In this document: one piece after another, positions 33,357 through 38,756 of the stretch
Position numbering within the stretch: the stretch's first letter is position 1
Layout: every line of letters begins with the position of its first letter
NCBI GenBank assembly: GCA_019359495.1
Contig: JAHHHF010000005.1
Span: 1 to 38,756 of the forward strand
Direction: 5' to 3'
From: Goleter apudmare HA4340-LM2
Lineage (GTDB): Bacteria; Cyanobacteriota; Cyanobacteriia; Cyanobacteriales; Nostocaceae
Length of the DNA stretch: 38,756 nt
The notes under the pieces: generated by a model
The model's input: the letters and a program-made list of their open reading frames with translations, nothing else
Told to the model about the DNA's origin: nothing
Database searches by the model: none
Made by a program: the position numbers and the translations under genes

Positions 33357-35681
33357 CTATGATTCTTCTGCCCAAGGCGTGGTGGGATTATCTGCATCTT
33401 CTTCATTTAAAGAGAAAGTATTCATGGATGAGGTGTCGGTTTTCGCTTCTGGACTAACTAATTTATCTAGTGCCTCTAGTACCTCTAACGCTGACTGATA
33501 GCGCTGTTTAAAGTCTTCCAGCACCATTTGAGAGAGAATTTCTGCTAGGGAGTCACTGACTTTGGCTTGATCTCGCCATGTCAGTTCTTGATCAGCTTCT
33601 CTAGTAAACTCGTGGGGGGCGATACCAGTTAATGCTTTAATTGCAATCATGCCCAGTGCATAGATGTCACTGTTGTATTGGGGACGACCAAAACACTGTT
33701 CGCTTGGTGCATAACCTTTAGTCCCGATGCCAATGGTGAAGGGGGTTTGTTCGGAATTTTCTTGTTGGAGCATGGTGACTTCTTTGACTGCTCCAAAGTC
33801 AATGAGGACTAGTTTCCAGTCTGAGTGTCGGCGGATAATATTGCTGGGTTTGATATCTCGGTGAATCACGCCGTTTTTATGGATAAATGCCAAGGTTTGT
33901 AGTAAGTCCCTCAAGAGATCAATAACTGAGTTTTCCGGAATTGATTTTCCTGATGCTAGTTCCTGATTCAGAGGATGACCAACTATATATTCTTGAATTA
34001 AATAAAATTCTGCACCTTCTTCAAAGGAAGCCAAAAGTTGGGGTATTTGATGATGGGTGCCTAATTTTTCTAAGGTTTGCGCTTCTGATTTGAATAAACG
34101 TCTGGCGAGTTGTAGCGCCTCGGATTTGGTGTTAGCTGGTTTTAGCTGCTTGACTACACAGCGTGGATTACCGGGACGTTGGGTGTCTTCGGCAATGTAA
34201 GTTTCGCTGAAACCGCCAGAACCGAGAACTTTAACAATTTTGTAGCGTCCGCCAAGTATTTTGCCTGCTACTTCTAAATCTCGCTGCTGGAGTAGGTCTT
34301 GCAGGTCATCTTGTTGGCTGATAATTTCTTGAACGACGGGGGAAGATTTGTATTTCTGAAAGATGTCTACTAGTTGGCGTTTTCTGGCAATTTCCCTAGC
34401 TGCTTCAGTTCCCAGATAAGATAATCCACTAAAAGCGATCGCTACTATGGGCACTGTGGTCGGGAAAATTAATTGACCATTTATAAAAAATATATAACTG
34501 ACTCCTCCCCAGATGCTAGCCAGGGCGATACTCAACATCAGTCTACCGAAGCCCCGCTTGCTTCTAGTCATGATCACTACGCTACCTCCAACCAAGGCCA
34601 GCACAAACAAACCCCGCAGAGGCTGACTCTGAATTGCTGGGATAATTGTTTTGCCAGTCATCAAAGTAGCGATCGCATTGGCGTGGATTTCTACACCTGA
34701 CATTTTTTCTGGAGTGGTGCTGACAGCTACTGCATGATAGTCGTTTGCTAACTGGGCTGTGGCACCAATTAACACGATTTTGTCTTGAAAAACCTTTCCT
34801 TGCTGTAAATAGGTGTTCCAGTTTTGGGGATCTAAGACGTACCACAAGGGAATTGGTTCAAATGTCCCCGCCGGGCCCCAAAAATAAATGCGATTGCCTT
34901 GAGGTCGGGGATAATTGATTTGTGCTGCCCTCAAAACTGTTTCATCAAAGGAGGGCAATTTATCTGCTAGGGAATTATCTTCTCCTAGTAACTTGGAAAA
35001 CTCACTAGCTAATCGATGTACTTTCCCATCCACTTCTAACGGGAAATTTACCGTACCTATGGACACTAACCCTGTGCGAAACATCGGCTGGGGTTGGGTT
35101 AATTGTAGGGTTTGTCCTTGGTGGGTCTCGGAGTTCTCGTAAAGGGCGGCTAAGGTAACTTTATTGCCGTATTTTTGCAGTACTGCTTGCAATTGGCGAT
35201 CGTCTGCTGGCCCATAACTACTTGGGGTATCAAAAACTACGTCTACTCCCACAGATCGGGCACCAGCTTTGAGCAATTTTTCTACCACCTGGGCATATGC
35301 AGCACGTTTAAAGGGAAAGGATTTCAGTGGTTCCAGGTAAGCATACTGTTGTGGATTTGTTTTATAGTACTGTTCAGGGAGTGTTATTGACTGATTGTCA
35401 ATTGCTAAGATCACGATGTCTTCTGGCGGCGCGATCGGCCCACGCAGTTGCAAAAAAATGGTTAGCGCTTGGTTTTCCATCAATTGCACCAAACCCACGC
35501 CAGAAGCACTCAGCACTGCTGCTGTTATTGTGGCAGTACCAGTGAGCAGATGACCAACACCTCTTGTCAGTCGGCGATGACGTATTGATGCTGTCGAAGT
35601 TGCTTTTGTAGGTTTACTTAACCGTCTAATGGCAGCAGAGACATATTTTTTAGTTAACGTAGATCTAGGTTCTTCTGCCAT
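33357..35681 (-). CDS. CHASE2-domain serine/threonine protein kinase
   Basis: This 774-residue membrane receptor has an extracytoplasmic CHASE2 sensor fused directly to a Hanks-type kinase. A first membrane segment lies at about residues 45-70. CHASE2 runs from about 75 to 355 (LRGPIAPPEDIVILAIDNQSI, VGVDVVFDTPS, IVLIGATAQLANDYHAV, SGVEIHANAIATLM). Then come closely spaced membrane helices (about 365-440) and a linker. The kinase (about 480-745) has the glycine loop GSGGFSETY, ATP-binding K511, catalytic D609 in HRDIKPSN and D628 of DFG, so all key residues are present. The GTKGYAPSEQ activation segment follows the usual cyanobacterial kinase pattern. The ligand for CHASE2 is unknown. The gene stands alone, with long spacers on both sides and no phosphatase nearby. 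Confidence 0.95.
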   Translation of the reverse strand: MAEEPRSTLTKKYVSAAIRRLSKPTKATSTASIRHRRLTRGVGHLLTGTATITAAVLSASGVGLVQLMENQALTIFLQLRGPIAPPEDIVILAIDNQSITLPEQYYKTNPQQYAYLEPLKSFPFKRAAYAQVVEKLLKAGARSVGVDVVFDTPSSYGPADDRQLQAVLQKYGNKVTLAALYENSETHQGQTLQLTQPQPMFRTGLVSIGTVNFPLEVDGKVHRLASEFSKLLGEDNSLADKLPSFDETVLRAAQINYPRPQGNRIYFWGPAGTFEPIPLWYVLDPQNWNTYLQQGKVFQDKIVLIGATAQLANDYHAVAVSTTPEKMSGVEIHANAIATLMTGKTIIPAIQSQPLRGLFVLALVGGSVVIMTRSKRGFGRLMLSIALASIWGGVSYIFFINGQLIFPTTVPIVAIAFSGLSYLGTEAAREIARKRQLVDIFQKYKSSPVVQEIISQQDDLQDLLQQRDLEVAGKILGGRYKIVKVLGSGGFSETYIAEDTQRPGNPRCVVKQLKPANTKSEALQLARRLFKSEAQTLEKLGTHHQIPQLLASFEEGAEFYLIQEYIVGHPLNQELASGKSIPENSVIDLLRDLLQTLAFIHKNGVIHRDIKPSNIIRRHSDWKLVLIDFGAVKEVTMLQQENSEQTPFTIGIGTKGYAPSEQCFGRPQYNSDIYALGMIAIKALTGIAPHEFTREADQELTWRDQAKVSDSLAEILSQMVLEDFKQRYQSALEVLEALDKLVSPEAKTDTSSMNTFSLNEEDADNPTTPWAEES

Positions 35682-36376
35682 ATCGTGTTACTTATTAATT
35701 TATGTACAACGTTTTTATTTATTCAAACCCCGGTCTATTGCCAAAATATTGAAATCAGACTTAAATGAAAATCTTATACATTTGTAAACTATCCTTTATT
35801 CTTCAACAAACTTGTATTAGTAAAGTCTCTTCAGGGAACGCTGACAATCTCAGTACTGCCTAATTTGTTCTCTGAGTGAGGCATAGGCTGTGATGATTCC
35901 ACAAAATTGAGGTGAGGGTGTTCCGCTTCTCTACCTAGTGGTTACAAAATTATACTTTAGCTTATTCTACAGCTATACCTCCCGCAGCAACCAATGCTGA
36001 TCCCCAAGAGAAAGTGTCTTGTGTTAATGATGGCAAAACCTCGTGATGGGAATGAGCCTACATCTGACACCTAAGACCTATTTCATACCTCTTTAGGAGT
36101 AAACTTAACTGTTATACAGATGGCAATGCTGTTATTGAGTCAGTTTTATTGGTAGATTTTGATCACAGAGTACATCTAGCTGTGACTGAGATCAAAATGG
36201 TTCTACATCTGGCATATCTACTCTAATGTTGTAGCTAATTTTATGCTTTGAAAGAGGTAAGATAAAAGCTATACATAAAGATCCGCCTTATAGACTTTAG
36301 CAAAATTATCATTTGAGAATTGCTATAATCTATTGTTCAATCTAAATACTTTTCTATATATTAGGTGTATTTTTCT
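35682..36376. other. Intergenic region between divergent kinase and LabA-like genes
   Basis: This ~700-bp spacer must carry both promoters. An imperfect palindrome lies at 36157-36197: TTTTGATC / GATCAAAA outer arms and CACAG / CTGTG inner arms, with a bulge on one side. It is about 180 bp upstream of the LabA-like start. No RNA gene is recognised. Confidence 0.5.
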
Positions 36377-36898
36377 ATGGGTTCTCCAATGAATCGTCTG
36401 TCTATTTTTGTAGACGGAAACAATATGTTCTACGCTCAACAAAAAAATGGCTGGTTTTTTGACCCCCGACGAGTCTTAGAATACTTCAAACATGAGCAAT
36501 CGGAAACAACATTAATTAATGCGTTCTGGTACACTGGCTTAAAAGACCCACAAGATCAAAGAGGTTTTCGAGATGCTTTAATTAGTCTAGGATATACAGT
36601 TAGAACTAAAATTCTTAAAGAATATTATGATGATTCATCCGGTCGCTACTCCCAAAAAGCTAATTTAGATATTGAAATTGTTGTAGACATGTTTAATACA
36701 GTAGATCAATATGACAGAGTAGTTTTATTCAGTGGTGATGGAGATTTTGAGAGAGCAATCGAACTTTTACGCTCAAAAAATACACATATAACTGTAGTAT
36801 CGACTGAAGGGATGATCGCCAGAGAATTACGTAATGCTACGGATAGATATATAGATTTAAATGATATCAGAGACCAAATAGAAAAAACAGACGGTTAA
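36377..36898 (+). CDS. LabA-like NYN-domain protein
   Basis: This 173-residue protein is a single NYN (LabA/DUF88) domain with a PIN-like nuclease fold. The expected acidic residues are visible: IFVDGNNMFYAQ, KANLDIEIVVDMFN and VVLFSGDGDFERAIELLRSKN. That suggests a metal-dependent RNase activity, which has been shown for some NYN proteins but not established for this group. The Synechococcus relative LabA affects clock-controlled gene expression. I start at ATG 36377 (MGSPMNRLS); a GTG at 36365 and an ATG at 36389 are possible. It lies 94 bp upstream of leuA on the same strand. Confidence 0.9.
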   Translation: MGSPMNRLSIFVDGNNMFYAQQKNGWFFDPRRVLEYFKHEQSETTLINAFWYTGLKDPQDQRGFRDALISLGYTVRTKILKEYYDDSSGRYSQKANLDIEIVVDMFNTVDQYDRVVLFSGDGDFERAIELLRSKNTHITVVSTEGMIARELRNATDRYIDLNDIRDQIEKTDG

Positions 36899-36992
36899 TA
36901 TCCTTAGCAATTATTTACAAAAATTAAAAGTAAAGCCCTAAGGTAAAAAATATTCATATCCGAATAGTAAACACTAAAACAACGAGCCGAAA

Positions 36993-38597
36993 ATGAGCAA
37001 CAAATCAGAGCGGATCATCATTTTTGATACTACACTCAGAGATGGAGAGCAGTGCCCAGGAGCAACTCTGAACATAGACGAAAAGCTAGCGATCGCCAAG
37101 CAACTAGCACGTCTGGGAGTAGATATTATTGAGGCAGGTTTTGCCTTTGCCAGTCCTGGAGATTTTGAAGCAGTTAATAAAATTGCCCAAATTGTGGGGA
37201 CAGAAGATGGCCCGGTGATTTGTAGTTTGGCGAGGGCGCGCCATGATGATATTAAAGCCGCAGCCGAGGCGATCAAACCAGCAGTTCATGGTCGGATTCA
37301 CACTTTTATTGCTACTTCTGATATTCATCTGCAATACAAGTTGAAAAAAACCAAAGCAGAAGTTTTAGCGATCGCTGAAGAAATGGTAGCCTATGCTAAA
37401 AGTTTCACAGACGATGTGGAATTTTCTCCCGAAGATGCGGGACGTTCTGAACCTGAGTTTTTATATCAAGTATTAGAACGAGCGATCGCCGCCGGGGCAA
37501 CCACAGTTAATATTCCTGATACTGTGGGGTATACAACTCCCAGCGAATTTGGGGCAATCATTAAGGGTATTAAAGAACATGTCCCCAATATTGACCAAGC
37601 CATTATTTCTGTGCATGGACATAACGATTTAGGGTTAGCAGTTGCCAACTTCTTAGAAGCCGTGAAAAATGGCGCTAGGCAACTAGAATGTACCATTAAC
37701 GGTATTGGTGAACGAGCAGGTAATGCGGCATTAGAAGAATTAGTGATGGCGTTGCATGTGCGGCGACAATATTTCAATCCCTTCTTAGGTAGACCAGTAG
37801 ATTCGGAAGAATCACTCACCAATATTGATACCCGCCAGATTTACAAATCTTCACGACTAGTTTCCAACTTAACAGGAATGCTAGTGCAACCAAATAAGGC
37901 GATCGTGGGAGCAAATGCTTTTGCCCATGAATCAGGGATTCATCAAGATGGAGTTTTAAAAAACAAACTCACCTATGAAATTATGGATGCTCAATTGATT
38001 GGTTTAACAGACAATCAAATAGTTTTGGGCAAACATTCAGGGAGAAATGCGTTCCGTACCCGCTTGAAAGAATTAGGCTTTGAACTGTCAGATACAGAAT
38101 TAAATAAAGCATTTATCAAATTCAAAGATGTCGCCGACAAAAAGAAAGAAATTTCTGATTGGGATTTAGAGGCGATCGTTAACGACGAAATTCAACAAGC
38201 ACCCGATTTATTCCGAGTAGAATTAGTGCAAGTTTCTTGTGGTAGCAACGCCCGTCCCACCGCTACAGTTACTCTTCGTACTCCTGATGGTGAAGAACTC
38301 ACAGATGCAGCCATCGGAACTGGGCCAGTAGATGCAGTGTACAAAGCTATCAACCGCGTGGTGAATGTTCCTAATCAGTTGATAGAGTTCTCTGTGCAGT
38401 CAGTCACAGCAGGTATTGACGCCATTGGAGAAGTCACAATTCGTCTGCGACATGAATCTAGGGTATTTTCTGGTCATGCGGCGAACACAGATATTATCGT
38501 TGCTTCCGCGCAAGCTTATGTTAATGCGTTGAATAGGCTATATGCATCTTTGCAAACTCAAGAACAGCCAGCAGGAGTAACAGCACATCAAGTTTGA
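36993..38597 (+). CDS. leuA: 2-isopropylmalate synthase
   Basis: LeuA condenses 2-oxoisovalerate and acetyl-CoA to 2-isopropylmalate, the first step of leucine synthesis. The 534 residues are full length. The TIM-barrel catalytic part opens [16 protein letters not shown] (metal-binding Asp and catalytic Arg/Glu), with [23 protein letters not shown] carrying the HxH metal ligands and [17 protein letters not shown] following. [15 protein letters not shown] marks the flexible subdomain. The C-terminal ~130 residues ([22 protein letters not shown]...) form the leucine-binding regulatory domain, so feedback inhibition is expected. The start codon is clear from the domain edge, although the ribosome-binding site is weak (GAG). 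Only spacer follows to the window end. Confidence 0.96.
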   Translation: MSNKSERIIIFDTTLRDGEQCPGATLNIDEKLAIAKQLARLGVDIIEAGFAFASPGDFEAVNKIAQIVGTEDGPVICSLARARHDDIKAAAEAIKPAVHGRIHTFIATSDIHLQYKLKKTKAEVLAIAEEMVAYAKSFTDDVEFSPEDAGRSEPEFLYQVLERAIAAGATTVNIPDTVGYTTPSEFGAIIKGIKEHVPNIDQAIISVHGHNDLGLAVANFLEAVKNGARQLECTINGIGERAGNAALEELVMALHVRRQYFNPFLGRPVDSEESLTNIDTRQIYKSSRLVSNLTGMLVQPNKAIVGANAFAHESGIHQDGVLKNKLTYEIMDAQLIGLTDNQIVLGKHSGRNAFRTRLKELGFELSDTELNKAFIKFKDVADKKKEISDWDLEAIVNDEIQQAPDLFRVELVQVSCGSNARPTATVTLRTPDGEELTDAAIGTGPVDAVYKAINRVVNVPNQLIEFSVQSVTAGIDAIGEVTIRLRHESRVFSGHAANTDIIVASAQAYVNALNRLYASLQTQEQPAGVTAHQV

Positions 38598-38756
38598 TAT
38601 CTGATGCTATAAAATTCCTCCCTGAATTTGGCTACGGTGTACACACAAGTAGATCCAGAGCGAGTTTCCAACCAAAAAAGGTGGATTCAAACTGCTGAAG
38701 CCCCCGAGTCAAAGTAGTAATTCCTGGAGGTTTTTGAGACTTGTAACCAGACCAAC

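Noticed and set aside
32885-33498. Several overlapping frames of 60-98 codons on both strands
   Set aside because: They fall in the GC-rich palindrome cluster and over the 3' end of the kinase gene, and resemble no protein.
1-38756. CRISPR arrays, insertion sequences with transposase, prophage genes
   Set aside because: No repeat-spacer array, transposase, integrase or phage gene is seen; the tandem repeats here have no unique spacers.

Overview
The window looks like a chromosomal segment of a filamentous, probably heterocyst-forming cyanobacterium (Nostoc/Anabaena-like, order Nostocales). I infer this from the many copies of the octamer GCGATCGC (HIP1), the heptamer-type tandem repeats and dispersed palindromes in the spacers, and the gene content: a CyaC-type adenylate cyclase, multi-GAF sensors, a CHASE2 serine/threonine kinase, a LabA-like NYN protein, a DUF29-like protein and DUF2256. 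Everything here is read by eye; no database search was run.

Layout. 1-4.2 kb (minus strand): a TonB-like envelope protein cut by the window edge, preceded by cyaC. 5.1-8.8 kb: a GNAT acetyltransferase and a cyanobacterial protein of unknown function (plus), then hisC and a YqiA-like esterase (minus). 9.3-12.7 kb: a FecR-domain protein with a very long PPE[K/Q] minisatellite tail, divergent from an outer-membrane barrel protein. 12.7-14.5 kb: a mercaptopyruvate-type sulfurtransferase and an MnmD-like methyltransferase, divergent. 15.2-18.7 kb (plus): an HD-GYP response regulator, glmU and a DUF29-like protein. 18.8-23.5 kb (minus): isoaspartyl peptidase, a DUF2256 zinc-ribbon protein and a multi-GAF sensor with a degenerate kinase core. 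23.8-25.8 kb: pyrD (plus) convergent with a membrane-anchored helix-turn-helix protein (minus).

The most interesting part is 26.45-28.55 kb. Three tandem RNA-like units sit just before a Ro60/TROVE (rsr) gene. Each has a paired tRNA-like acceptor stem, a D arm and a T arm, but most of the anticodon region is replaced by a conserved module: a CCUU...AAGG-type stem, a GCCU-GNAA-AGGC hairpin with a GNRA loop, an unpaired CGAM (M = A or C) on the 3' side, and AGGGUUAUCG. With Ro60 next door, these are best read as tRNA-mimicking bacterial Y RNAs in a three-copy array.

After this come a 1280-residue RTX-like protein with an internal duplication (minus), a GC-rich palindrome cluster, a CHASE2-serine/threonine kinase (minus), a LabA-like NYN protein and leuA (plus). 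Signalling (cAMP, HD-GYP, GAF, CHASE2), envelope functions (TonB, FecR, barrel, GlmU, RTX) and core metabolism (HisC, PyrD, LeuA) are interleaved as mostly single-gene units rather than long operons.
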